Assembly: GCF_042650605.1 (NCBI RefSeq)
Contig: NZ_JBHSBN010000025.1
Span: forward strand, 1-64,000
DNA from: Micromonospora_J zhanjiangensis
GTDB lineage: Bacteria > Actinomycetota > Actinomycetes > Mycobacteriales > Micromonosporaceae
Direction: 5' to 3'
Length of the DNA stretch: 64,000 nt
Below, one piece after another: positions 15,279 through 23,571 of the stretch. The position numbers and the translations under genes were made by a program. Numbering within the stretch: position 1 is the stretch's first letter; every line of letters begins with the position of its first letter. The notes under the pieces are model-generated. The model was not told the DNA's origin. It saw only the letters and a list, made by a program, of their open reading frames with translations, and did not search any database.

Positions 15279-16223
15279 ATGACTCCTTCGCAACGGCGCG
15301 ACCCGCTCGCCGACTTCGCCGCCGAGATCCGCCGCTGGCGTACGCTGCGCGGGTTGTCGATGAAACAGCTGGCCCGCCGGATGGGCTTCGACCCGTCGTA
15401 CATCAGCCACATCGAGGGACGGCGTTACAGCCCCAGCCAGGAGTTCGCCTGGCGGGCCGAGATGGTCCTCGACTCGGGCCGGATGATCCTGCGCCGGTTC
15501 GCCGCGTACGAGGCGAGCCAGGCCGCCCGCCCGGAGGGCGACCCCGCCACCACCGTCCGCCGGCCGGTACGCCCGGCACCGCCCGAGATCCCCGGCGGGG
15601 TGCTGGTCGAGCGGGAGGTGGCCTGCCTGACCTACCGCGAGCACCGGTACCACTGCGACGTGCAGCGCACGATCTACAACGCCGGGTCGGAGCCGGTCAG
15701 CCGCTATCCGGTCCGGATCCATGTGGACCTGCGACCGGACGGGCGGGACGACTCCGACGGCTACTACCACGACCATCCACTGTCCTGGGACGAACTGTCC
15801 TTCTCGGCCAGCCTGGAGACCCCGCTCGGTCGGCCGATCGGCTGGCGGGTGCTGCGCGACCGGGACTCGTTCAAGAAGCTGATGCTGCTCTTCGACGGGC
15901 GCTCCGGCCCGCTGCCGCTCGCGCCCCGGCACCGGATGGAGCTGCGCTACTCGTACCAGGTCGGTGACGACAAGTGGGGTCCGTGGTTCCAGCGGAACAT
16001 CCGGTTCCCGACCAGCCAGTTGCTGGTCCGGCTGGACTTCCCCGCGGCGGTCGCGCCGACGGTGTGGGGGGTGCAGTGCACGCACACCAACGACGTCGCG
16101 CTGCACACCCCGCCGCGGCGGATCGACCGCGGCGAACGGGTCACCTTCGAATGGGGCACCACCGACCCGACGCTGGCCACCGAGTACCGGTTGCACTGGC
16201 GGTTCGCCGACCGGGCGGCCTGA
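15279..16223 (+). CDS. XRE-family regulator with a large effector-like C-terminal domain
   Basis: A 314-residue protein. Residues 10-65 form an XRE helix-turn-helix (LRGLSMKQLARRMGFDPSYI, SHIEGRRYSPSQEF). After a linker, a beta-rich domain of about 200 residues follows (YHCDVQRTIYNAG, ISRYPVRIHVDL-like stretch, YYHDHPLSWDELSFSA). This layout is common in Micromonosporaceae/Streptomyces regulators of unknown ligand. GGAGG lies 5 bases before ATG 15279. It is monocistronic, between the LLM terminator and the convergent deformylase gene. The target is unknown. Confidence 0.7.
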   Translation: MTPSQRRDPLADFAAEIRRWRTLRGLSMKQLARRMGFDPSYISHIEGRRYSPSQEFAWRAEMVLDSGRMILRRFAAYEASQAARPEGDPATTVRRPVRPAPPEIPGGVLVEREVACLTYREHRYHCDVQRTIYNAGSEPVSRYPVRIHVDLRPDGRDDSDGYYHDHPLSWDELSFSASLETPLGRPIGWRVLRDRDSFKKLMLLFDGRSGPLPLAPRHRMELRYSYQVGDDKWGPWFQRNIRFPTSQLLVRLDFPAAVAPTVWGVQCTHTNDVALHTPPRRIDRGERVTFEWGTTDPTLATEYRLHWRFADRAA

Positions 16224-16243
16224 GCCGAGCCGGCACCGACCGG

Positions 16244-16918
16244 TCACGGGCGGGCGGTACGGAACGTCCACCGTTGACCGGTGCCCCGGTACTGGGCCAC
16301 CGGAACCAGTAGGGCGTCCGGTGCCATCCGGCCCCGGTAGAGCCGGCCGTCGAGGTGGTCGATCTCGTGTCCCACCAACCGGGCGTCGGCCTCGGCGAAG
16401 GTGGTGACGAGTGGACGCCCGGCGAGGTCCTGGTGGCGCACCACGATGGTCACCGGCCGGACCACCATCCCGCGCACGTCGAAGAAGCTGAGGCAGCCCT
16501 CGTACTGCTCGTCGAGGTCCTCGGACTCCTCCGCCACGGTGGGGTTGACCAGGGTCAGGGTCCGGCCCGTCGCGGTGCGTACCAGTGCGGCGCGGCGGCC
16601 GACCCCGACCTGCGGGGCCGCGATGCCCATGCCCTTGGCGAACACGTGCAGGCCGGTGGCCCGGTCCGCGACGACGGCGAGCCGGTCGAGCAGCCGGCGG
16701 GCCGCGTCGGCCTCGCGGGGCAGGTCGAACTCGCGGGCCACCGCGTTGAGGATCGGAGCGCCGTCCTGGACGATCCCGATCGCCGCCATCCGCGCGCTGG
16801 GGGTGGGCGGCGTGGAGTTGTCGGCCCGGAACCGCGCCCGCCGCTGGGTCGGTACGCCGGTCGGGCGGGCCGGCGCGGCGCTGTCACCGGGCCGGCGGTC
16901 GATGTGCTCGTGCTTCAC
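16244..16918 (-). CDS. def: Peptide deformylase
   Basis: A 224-residue metallohydrolase that removes the formyl group from new polypeptides. All three motifs are present: GMGIAAPQVGV (motif 1), EGCLSFF (motif 2, metal Cys) and HEIDHLDG (motif 3, two metal His and catalytic Glu). The N-terminal ~45 residues before the catalytic domain are Pro/Arg-rich and not conserved. Start GTG 16918 is chosen because GGAGG lies 5 bases upstream; an ATG at 16972 has no RBS. It is not next to fmt, so it is probably an extra deformylase copy. Confidence 0.9.
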   Translation of the reverse strand: MKHEHIDRRPGDSAAPARPTGVPTQRRARFRADNSTPPTPSARMAAIGIVQDGAPILNAVAREFDLPREADAARRLLDRLAVVADRATGLHVFAKGMGIAAPQVGVGRRAALVRTATGRTLTLVNPTVAEESEDLDEQYEGCLSFFDVRGMVVRPVTIVVRHQDLAGRPLVTTFAEADARLVGHEIDHLDGRLYRGRMAPDALLVPVAQYRGTGQRWTFRTARP

Positions 16919-17164
16919 CGGGAACCTCCGAGGGGGCTGGAACGGTCGGTGACTGGTCTCGGCCGCGTTCACCCGTCAGCCGTCGACGCCGCGGGCAGGA
17001 GAGAATTGGGAGTGGACGGTGGGAATTCCCGGAATCGTGCGACGGATTCGGTGGGAGTTGCATTCCTACGCGATCAATAAATCGCCGGCGGATCGCGCGC
17101 CGGGCGAGCAGAGTGGCGCCGGGGAGGGGACCCTTGCAGGGTACTTCACCAGGTCAACAAAGGC
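16919..17164. other. Intergenic region, no gene seen
   Basis: This lies between the deformylase start and the esterase-remnant terminator. It contains a GGGAATTCCC palindrome near 17021 and a locally AT-richer stretch (GATCAATAAATC) near 17075. The deformylase promoter should lie here. No coding pattern was recognised. Confidence 0.35.
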
Positions 17165-17200
17165 AGTGGCCCCGATGCGGAATTTCGCATCGGGGCCACT
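17165..17200 (-). terminator. Perfect 15-base hairpin downstream of the esterase remnant
   Basis: Arms AGTGGCCCCGATGCG and its exact complement surround a 6-base loop (GAATTT). It lies 47 bases past the stop of the minus-strand esterase-CBM2 remnant, so it was probably its terminator. There is no U-tract, as often in actinomycetes. Confidence 0.7.
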
Positions 17201-17246
17201 CGCCCGTTGTCGCAATCGGCGCGGCGCGCCGGACGTCGGTTGTCGG

Positions 17247-17457
17247 TCAGGCGGTGGTGCAGGCGTTGCCGTTGAGCGTGAAGTTGGTTGGTTTGGCGCT
17301 GTTGCCGGTGTGGTTGGCTGGCGCCGTCCTGCGGCGCGGCGATGTGCCCGCCGTCGAAGGCTGCCCAGACCACCGGATAACCGGCCCGGCAGCCCGAGTA
17401 GGTGGTGACGATGTGGGTCAGGCTGCCCGTCCTCGGCTCGGCCGGGGTCTGCGGCAC
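17247..17457 (-). pseudogene. Remnant of a secreted esterase/PHB-depolymerase with CBM2
   Basis: Reading left from GTG 17457 (GGGAG RBS 4 bases upstream), the frame encodes TTYSGCRAGYPVVWAAFDGG, then HIAAPQDG. This is the C-terminal catalytic segment of secreted esterases of the PHB-depolymerase/feruloyl-esterase type. The frame then breaks; in another frame the DNA continues as NSAKPTNFTLNGNACTTA and stop, the classic end of a CBM2 domain. Signal peptide, nucleophile region and most of CBM2 are gone. The best explanation is internal deletions in an esterase-CBM2 gene that left promoter, RBS and terminator in place. Confidence 0.65.
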
Positions 17458-17511
17458 GCGACTCCCTTACCGGTATGCATTGATCGAGCTAAATGTCCAT
17501 GCAAGGTAACC

Positions 17512-17525
17512 TGTTAGCGTTAACA
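17512..17525. promoter_or_regulatory. LacI-type operator-like palindrome TGTTAGCGTTAACA
   Basis: A TGTTA/TAACA inverted repeat around GCGT, resembling operators of LacI-family sugar regulators that control glycoside hydrolases in actinomycetes. It lies about 55 bases upstream of the esterase remnant. It may be the fossil control site of that gene. A role for clpP, which points away from it, is unlikely. Confidence 0.4.
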
Positions 17526-17617
17526 TGGCAAGACGTAGACGCCCTTCGGCGTCCCGGGACAGGTGGTCGTGCTCGTCACGCGGACCGACGAACACGACCA
17601 CCGCGGGATGCCCGACC

Positions 17618-18232
17618 TCAGCCGGCCCCACCGTCGGTCGGGATCTGCGCGACATGGGTGATCACTTTGTCGATCATCCCGTACTCCCGGGCCTGCTCGG
17701 CGGTGAACCAGCGGTCCCGGTCCGAGTCCTGCTCGATCTGCTCGACCGTACGGCCGGTGTGCCGGGCCAGCAGTTCGTTGCCGGTCCGCTTGACGTGCAG
17801 CATGTTCTCCGCCTGGATGGCGATGTCCGCCGCGGTGCCGCCGAACCCGCCGGCGAGCTGGTGCATCATGATCCGGGCGTGCGGCAGCGCGTAGCGCTTG
17901 CCGGGGGCACCCGTGCAGAGCAGGAACTGCGCCATCGACCCGGCCAAGCCGATCGCGATCGTGGCCACGTCGCTGCGGACGTACTGCATCGTGTCGTAGA
18001 TGGCCATGCCGGCGCTGATCGAGCCGCCGGGCGAGTTGATGTAGAGCATGATGTCGCGGTCCGGCTCGGCCGCGGCGAGCAGCAGGATCTGGCCGCAGAT
18101 CACGTTCGCCGAGGCGTCGTCGACCTCGGAACCGAGGAAGACGATCCGCTCCTTGAGCAGCCGCTCGAAGACCCCGTCGTCGAACGACGTGCTGCCGCCG
18201 GCCGCCCGCATCCACACCTGGTGCTGTCTCAT
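17618..18232 (-). CDS. clpP: ATP-dependent Clp protease proteolytic subunit (paralogue)
   Basis: A 204-residue ClpP-fold serine peptidase. The oxyanion region INSPGGSISAGMAIYD is normal. The catalytic Ser is in GLAGSMAQFLL, where most ClpPs have G-x-AASMG, and the catalytic His is in ARIMMHQ. The C-terminal handle ends in DRDRWFTAEQAREYGMIDKVI. It degrades substrates unfolded by a Clp ATPase; no clpX or second clpP is adjacent, so it is probably a secondary ClpP such as Streptomyces ClpP3-5. Start ATG 18232 is preferred over an upstream frame. The regulator gene 98 bases upstream on the same strand resembles known clpP activators. Confidence 0.88.
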   Translation of the reverse strand: MRQHQVWMRAAGGSTSFDDGVFERLLKERIVFLGSEVDDASANVICGQILLLAAAEPDRDIMLYINSPGGSISAGMAIYDTMQYVRSDVATIAIGLAGSMAQFLLCTGAPGKRYALPHARIMMHQLAGGFGGTAADIAIQAENMLHVKRTGNELLARHTGRTVEQIEQDSDRDRWFTAEQAREYGMIDKVITHVAQIPTDGGAG

Positions 18233-18330
18233 CGTCCTCGCCTCCACCCGGCCGGCCGGCGACGTGACAGGAGTCGCCTGGGGTACCGGCCCGTGAAGCG
18301 TGCCTCGCCGCGCGGTCGGGAAGCTTGGGT

Positions 18331-18840
18331 TTATGCCGTGCGGAAATTCGCTGTCAGCAGACGATCCGGTGCGCGCGTACCCCGGAACGCCAGGCCGACC
18401 CGGCGTCGGCGTACCGCGGAACGGAGACCGGTCCGGCACTGCGCGCCGGGCGGCCGGGAGACGCCGGGCCGGGAACCGGCCGGCGGGACCGACGCGGGCG
18501 GCGCGAGCCGGATCGCCGTGCCCGGCCGACCGGCGGCGAACCGCGGCGCCCGACGCATCGGCACCCGGGCCGGCACCGCCGGCTGCAGGCGGGCCACCTC
18601 CTCGCGGACCTCGTCCAGCAGGTCCACCAGGTGCAGCCCCAGCGCGCGGCAGATCGCGGCGAGCACCTCGGACGACGGTTCCTTACGACCGCGCTCCAAC
18701 TCCGAGAGGTAGGGCACGGACATGTCCGCGGCACCGGCCACGTCCCGCAGGGTGCGTCCCTGCCGCTGCCTGATCCGTCGCAACACCGACCCGATCACCC
18801 GCCGCAGCAGCGGCGGCTGCGCCTGCCCCTCGAACCCCAT
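18331..18840 (-). CDS. PopR/ClgR-like XRE regulator of clp genes
   Basis: A 169-residue protein. The XRE domain reads LRRVIGSVLRRIRQRQGRTL, then SVPYLSELERGRKEPSSEVL and AAICRALGLHLVDLLDEV. This wording is characteristic of ClgR and PopR, which activate clpP operons and are themselves Clp substrates. The C-terminal ~85 residues are Arg/Pro-rich and low-complexity, ending in Thr-Ala; ClgR/PopR are degraded via C-terminal Ala residues. It lies immediately upstream of clpP on the same strand, so direct activation is likely. It overlaps no other gene. Confidence 0.75.
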   Translation of the reverse strand: MGFEGQAQPPLLRRVIGSVLRRIRQRQGRTLRDVAGAADMSVPYLSELERGRKEPSSEVLAAICRALGLHLVDLLDEVREEVARLQPAVPARVPMRRAPRFAAGRPGTAIRLAPPASVPPAGSRPGVSRPPGAQCRTGLRSAVRRRRVGLAFRGTRAPDRLLTANFRTA

Positions 18841-18946
18841 GCCCCACCCTAACCGCATCCGAGGCCGATCCGCCGGGCCCGGCCCCGCCCGGCGGACCCG
18901 CCGACCACCGCCGAGCCCGGGACGGCGACCGCTCACCACGACGCGG

Positions 18947-19738
18947 TCAGTCGGTGAGGGTGAGGTCCAGCTCCGCCAGGACCGGGTAGTGGTCGGAGGC
19001 CCGGTCGGTGCCGGCGTCGCGGACCACCACGCAGCGGCGGGCCAGCCGGGCCGCCGCCGGGGTGGCCAGCAGGTAGTCCAGCCGCATGTCGGAGAACTCG
19101 ACCCCGCCGTACGCGGTGGGCACGGTGGCCGGTGGTCCCGCGCCGACCAGCCGGAACAGGTCGACGTAACCGGCCCGGTGCAGCGCCGCCACCGCCCGGG
19201 TGTCCACCGTGACGCCATCGGACCGCAGGTGCCGACGCCGGTACGCGGGCGGCAGTCGACGGACCCGCTCGTCGTGCCCGGTCCACGGGTCCAGGGTGTT
19301 CAGGTCGCCGAGCAGCAGGCCCAGGCCGTCCATCCGGGAGGCCGCCGCCAGCCAGCCGGCCTCGCGCAGCCGGCGGCTCCCGGCGTACGGCTGCAGGTGG
19401 GTGCCGATCACGGTGAGCGGCCCGGCGTCCGTGGCCACCACGACTCGCTGCGCGGCGTGGTGGAACGGCCGGCGCACCGGCGCCACCCGCAGCACCCGGC
19501 CGGACGGCCGGACCAGCACCGCCACCGACTGGCCGAACCACGCCCGGGCCAGGTACGCCCGCATGCCCAGCGCGGCGGCGACCCGGGTCATCCGGCCGTC
19601 CCGGTGGAAGTCCCGCAACTCCTGCAGGGCCAGGACGTCCGGCCGATGGGCGGCGACCACCTCGACGACCCGGTCGAGCCGGGACGGGTCGGCCCCGTCC
19701 CGGCCACCGGTGCGGATGTTCCAGGTCATCACCCGCAC
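18947..19738 (-). CDS. Endonuclease/exonuclease/phosphatase-family protein
   Basis: A 263-residue EEP-fold metal hydrolase. Motifs are MTWNIR (Asn), ALQELRDF (catalytic Glu), IGTHLQPY, LLLGDLNT (Asp-x-Asn) and ASDHYPV (Asp-His) at the end. The family includes AP endonucleases, sphingomyelinases and inositol phosphatases; the substrate cannot be told. GTG 19738 follows GGGAGG at 9 bases. It lies 22 bases after the double PAP2 gene on the same strand, so they may share a transcript and a lipid-phosphate theme. Confidence 0.75.
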   Translation of the reverse strand: MRVMTWNIRTGGRDGADPSRLDRVVEVVAAHRPDVLALQELRDFHRDGRMTRVAAALGMRAYLARAWFGQSVAVLVRPSGRVLRVAPVRRPFHHAAQRVVVATDAGPLTVIGTHLQPYAGSRRLREAGWLAAASRMDGLGLLLGDLNTLDPWTGHDERVRRLPPAYRRRHLRSDGVTVDTRAVAALHRAGYVDLFRLVGAGPPATVPTAYGGVEFSDMRLDYLLATPAAARLARRCVVVRDAGTDRASDHYPVLAELDLTLTD

Positions 19739-19760
19739 CGGCGCGTCACCTCCCGTCGGG

Positions 19761-21314
19761 TCAGTTCGGCTCGGCGGCACCGACCGGCGCCGGCGCCGAG
19801 CCGGCCGGGCGACGGTCGACGCCGTCCGGGGCCGCCCCGGACGGCTGTGCCGGCCCGGCGTCGGCCGCCGGGACCTTCTCGGCCGCCGGAGCCTTCTCGG
19901 CCGTTGGAGCCTTCTCGTTCGGGCACAGGACGAAGTAGAGCGTGCCGATCCACAGCGTGCCGAGCAGGATCGCGCCCATGAAGTCGGTGGGGTGGTGCAT
20001 GCCCCGGTACATCCGCGAGGTGGCCACCCCGACCGGCATGATCACGACGAGCGCCACGGTCAACCACCGCCACCACCGGTCGACCCGGCCCATCACCAGC
20101 ACGCAGATCGCGGCGTAGAGGCAGATCGTCGCGGCGATGTGACCGGACGGGAAGGACGAGGTGGGCAGCTTCCCGTCCAGGTGCGTCACCTCGGGCCGGG
20201 GCCGGCCGACCACCGCGGCCGAGGCCAGGAACAGGCCCAGCTCGCCCATGATGGCCAGGACGATGAACAGCACCGGCTTCCACCGCCGCCAGGCGGCCAG
20301 GGCGAGCGGGCAGGCGACCAGTGAGACGATGGTGATGGCGTGCGTGTCACCGGCCTTGCTCCACCACCAGCTCACCTCGTCCCAGGTCGGCGTCCGCCGC
20401 GCCTCGAACCACTTCGGCACGGCCGTGTCCCACGCGTCGAGGAAGGTGCCGTCGGTGTGGAAGCTGACGTACCGGCCGAAGAGGTAGAGCGCGCCGAAGA
20501 CCAGCACCCAGCCGACCACCAGCTCGGCGACCGTCAGCCACAGCCGCGGCAGCGGGCCCTGGTGGTCCGGGGCGAGGACGATCTCGTCGGCCGCCTCCGG
20601 TTCCAGGCCCTCGCGCAACGGCCGGACCCGCTCGCCCTGTTCCCGGCGCCACAGCCGGAACGCGTACGCGGTCACGCCGAGCCAGGCGAGGCCGAGCGCC
20701 CAACCGCCCAGCACGTCGGAGACGAAGTGCACGCCCAGCGCGATCCGGGTCAGCCCGATCGCCGCCACCAGGGCGGTCAGCAGGCCGATCACCGGCCGCC
20801 GCCACCGGCGGGGCAGCGCCGGCAGGAAGACCAGCAGCAGCGCGCCGTACATCACCAGGGAGTCCAGGGCGTGGCCGCTCGGGAAGCTGTTGCCCGGCGC
20901 GTGCGCCACCGGTACGTCGACCACCGGTCGCAGCCGCCCGACCAGCGCCTTCAACGTCGGGTCGAGGATCAACGCGCCGGCGTCGGTGACCAGCAGGTAC
21001 ACCGCGAGCCGGGGCTGCCGCCGGATGAGCAGGCCGAGCACGGCGACGACGACCAGCCAGATCATGATCGGCCGGCCACCGAGATCGGTGACCACCCGCA
21101 ACGCGTCGACCAGCATCGGGCGCGGCGACACCAGACCGTTGAACCACTCAGCGGCCTCCCGGTCCGCGTGTTGCAGCGGCGCCCAGTGGAACCGGACCAG
21201 CATGAGCAGCACGCCGAAGACCACCCCGCCACCGGCGACGGCGCCCAGTCCGACCAGGCTCCGCCCGGTGAACCGTTCGACGGCCCGACCCGACACCTCT
21301 TTGTCCGTGGTCAC
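19761..21314 (-). CDS. Double PAP2 membrane phosphatase (two domains in one chain)
   Basis: A 517-residue membrane protein with two complete PAP2 domains. Domain 1 has KALVGRLRPVV, PSGHALDSL and RIALGVHFVSDVLGG. Domain 2 has VVGRPRPEV, PSGHIAAT and SRMYRGMHHPTDFMG. Both sets of the three catalytic motifs look intact. Each domain has about five or six membrane segments; the linker (EGLEPEAADEIVLAPDHQ) is polar. The C-terminus is an Ala/Pro-rich tail with APTAEKAPAAEK repeats. PAP2 enzymes dephosphorylate lipid phosphates such as undecaprenyl pyrophosphate. GTG 21314 follows GGAGGG. Fusion of two active domains is unusual. Confidence 0.85.
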   Translation of the reverse strand: MTTDKEVSGRAVERFTGRSLVGLGAVAGGGVVFGVLLMLVRFHWAPLQHADREAAEWFNGLVSPRPMLVDALRVVTDLGGRPIMIWLVVVAVLGLLIRRQPRLAVYLLVTDAGALILDPTLKALVGRLRPVVDVPVAHAPGNSFPSGHALDSLVMYGALLLVFLPALPRRWRRPVIGLLTALVAAIGLTRIALGVHFVSDVLGGWALGLAWLGVTAYAFRLWRREQGERVRPLREGLEPEAADEIVLAPDHQGPLPRLWLTVAELVVGWVLVFGALYLFGRYVSFHTDGTFLDAWDTAVPKWFEARRTPTWDEVSWWWSKAGDTHAITIVSLVACPLALAAWRRWKPVLFIVLAIMGELGLFLASAAVVGRPRPEVTHLDGKLPTSSFPSGHIAATICLYAAICVLVMGRVDRWWRWLTVALVVIMPVGVATSRMYRGMHHPTDFMGAILLGTLWIGTLYFVLCPNEKAPTAEKAPAAEKVPAADAGPAQPSGAAPDGVDRRPAGSAPAPVGAAEPN

Positions 21315-21426
21315 CCGGGACCCTCCCTCCACGCCTTCTGGCGTGCCGGATTACCCGGTTGGGTGGATCGGTACACCGGGTCCGCGGCGAGTCGCCCGGG
21401 CCGCGGCGCCCGCACCGCCGGGCCGT

Positions 21427-22428
21427 TCAGAGGGCGGTCATCTCGCCGGTGTCGTACTCCGGGTCGCGCTGCGCCTCCGGCTCCCACAGGTCCGGCTGGG
21501 CCGGTTCCCGGACACCGATCCGCAGCCCCTCCAGCTGGGCCGCGAAGGCCAGCCCGCCGAACAGCGCTATGCCGGTCAGGTTGGCCCACAGCAGCAGGGC
21601 CATCACCCCGGTCAGCGCCCCGTACGTCTGGCCGAACGCGTCGCTGAACCGGACGTAGGCCGCCAGCAGCACGCTGGCCAGCCACCACAGCACGGTGCTG
21701 ATGCCGGCGCCGAACAGCAGCCAGGACAGGCCCGGCTGCCGGCGCCGAGGGGCGTGCCGGAACAGCACCGCGACCGCGAACACGGTCAGGGCGAGGCTGG
21801 TCGGCCAGCGGACCACGTTCCAGATGTCCTTGGCCACCGGGCCCCAGGCGTAGTTGTGCTGCACCGCCGCGCCCATCGGGCCACCGGCGGCGAGCATCAG
21901 GAAGCCGAGCAGCGCGGGCAGGCCGGCGCAGACCGCGAGCACGGCGGCGCGCAGGTACTTCCAGTGCGCCGGCCGGTCGCGTTCCACCCCGTAGATGCGG
22001 TTGGCGCCCCGCTCGATCTGGGCCATGGTGCTGGTCAACGCGATCAGGCCGGTGATCAGACCGAGCACCAGGGCCAGGTCACCCGCGTCCTCGCCGTGTT
22101 CCCGGTTGCCCAGCAGCTCGGTGACCAGGTCGGCGCTGGCGCCGGGGGTGATCGCCACCACCGTCTCGGCCAGCACCTGGCCCCCCTTGCGGACGCCGAG
22201 GTCGGTGATCAATCCGGTCAGCGCGATCAGGAACGGCACCACGGCCAGGCAGAGCTGCAGCCCGAGGGCGCGGGCGTGGCTGAACCCGTCGCCGTACCGG
22301 AACCGGACGAAGGCGTCCCGCAGCAGGTGCCAACCGCCGTGCCGGCGCAGGGTTTGCCAGGCGTCGTCGGCGGACAACTCGTCGTCCGCCATCAGCCGGG
22401 TCTCGGGGACCGGCTGGGTGCTACTCAC
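21427..22428 (-). CDS. YihY/BrkB-family membrane protein
   Basis: A 333-residue integral membrane protein with about six hydrophobic segments. The family pattern includes HARALGLQLCLAVVPFLIAL, STMAQIERGANRIYG, TSLALTVFAVAVLFRHAP and YGALTGVMALLLWANLTG. YihY proteins were once called RNase BN, wrongly; the real function is unknown. The start (GTG 22428, GGAGGG upstream) overlaps the end of the diacylglycerol kinase gene by 8 bases, so the two are co-translated. A cytoplasmic C-terminal tail follows the last membrane segment. Confidence 0.85.
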   Translation of the reverse strand: MSSTQPVPETRLMADDELSADDAWQTLRRHGGWHLLRDAFVRFRYGDGFSHARALGLQLCLAVVPFLIALTGLITDLGVRKGGQVLAETVVAITPGASADLVTELLGNREHGEDAGDLALVLGLITGLIALTSTMAQIERGANRIYGVERDRPAHWKYLRAAVLAVCAGLPALLGFLMLAAGGPMGAAVQHNYAWGPVAKDIWNVVRWPTSLALTVFAVAVLFRHAPRRRQPGLSWLLFGAGISTVLWWLASVLLAAYVRFSDAFGQTYGALTGVMALLLWANLTGIALFGGLAFAAQLEGLRIGVREPAQPDLWEPEAQRDPEYDTGEMTAL

Positions 22429-23419
22429 TCCGGGCTCCCTCCACAAGCTGCTCGCCGCGCTCGGCCGCCGCCTCGGCGTCCACCGACAGGTCCGGCTCCT
22501 CCGCCGGTCGGGGCACGCAGAGCCACAACGCCTTCGGCCGGATCTCGACGTGCAGCACCCGGCCCGGTTCGATCACGTCCCCGTCCAGCTCGCGGGGCTG
22601 CGCCCGGTTGCTGGTGATCTGCACCCGGCGGCCCCGGAACACCTCCATGCCGGGCACCCGCCGTCGGCGCCGCAGCACCGCCCAGCCGAGCGACGCCCAG
22701 TGCCCCAGCGTGCGGGGCGTCAGCACGGCCACGTCCAGCAGGCCGTCGTCCGGCTCGGCCTCGGCGAGCAGCGGTACGCCGCCCTGCAGCCGGCCGACGT
22801 TGGCGACCAACACCGAGCGGGCGCGCCGGCGTACCGGTGCCTGGCCGTCGATCCGGATGGAGACCCGCATCGGCCGGTCACGCAGGTGGCGCAGCGCGCC
22901 CATCACGTACGCGGGCCAGCCGATCCGCGCCTTCGTCGTCTCGGAGGTGGCGTCGAGCAGCTGCGCGTCGAAGCCCATCCCGGCCATCACGGTGAAGTAC
23001 TGGTCACCGAAGGCGCCGACGTCGATCTGCCGGCGGCCCTGCTCGACGGCCACCTGGATGCCGGCGGTCAGGTCGGTGGACAGGCCGAGGTTGGCGGCCA
23101 GCAGGTTGCCGGTGCCGCTCGGCAGGACCGCCATCGGCACGTCGGTGCCGACCAGCGACGCGACGCAGGACAGGATGGTGCCGTCGCCGCCACAGACGAG
23201 CACCACCTGGGCGCCGGCCTCGATCGCCGCCTTGGTCTGGCCCCGACCGGGGTCCTCGACGGTCGTCTCGTACCACGACGGCTCCGGCCAGCCGGCCGCC
23301 GCCAGCGCCTCGGTGACGGTGCGGCGCAGCCCGTCCAGGTCGGTCTGCTTCGCCGGGTTGACGACGACGGCGGACCGCAGCGGGCCCCGGGGTGCGCTGG
23401 TATCGGCTCGACCGTTCAC
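22421..23419 (-). CDS. Diacylglycerol kinase / lipid kinase family protein
   Basis: A 332-residue DAGK catalytic-domain protein. The nucleotide loop reads VVLVCGGDGTILSCVASL, followed by AVLPSGTGNLLAANLGL. The C-terminal beta-sandwich includes VFRGRRVQITSNRAQPRELD, then GDVIEPG, normal for YegS/DgkB enzymes that phosphorylate diacylglycerol or related lipids. GTG 23419 is chosen where homology to the family begins; no strong RBS is seen. It overlaps the downstream YihY gene. Confidence 0.85.
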   Translation of the reverse strand: MNGRADTSAPRGPLRSAVVVNPAKQTDLDGLRRTVTEALAAAGWPEPSWYETTVEDPGRGQTKAAIEAGAQVVLVCGGDGTILSCVASLVGTDVPMAVLPSGTGNLLAANLGLSTDLTAGIQVAVEQGRRQIDVGAFGDQYFTVMAGMGFDAQLLDATSETTKARIGWPAYVMGALRHLRDRPMRVSIRIDGQAPVRRRARSVLVANVGRLQGGVPLLAEAEPDDGLLDVAVLTPRTLGHWASLGWAVLRRRRRVPGMEVFRGRRVQITSNRAQPRELDGDVIEPGRVLHVEIRPKALWLCVPRPAEEPDLSVDAEAAAERGEQLVEGARSE

Positions 23420-23571
23420 GGGCGTCAGTGTGCAGCACGATCGCGGTGACGGCGAGCCGACGCGAGGTGACGATCCGCGCACCGCCGGAAGGTTTGGAAA
23501 CCGCAGGCACCGGCCCGGGAGCCCGGGCCCGCGGCGGGGGCCGGCGCGTCGCGCGTCGACCCCCGCGGACC

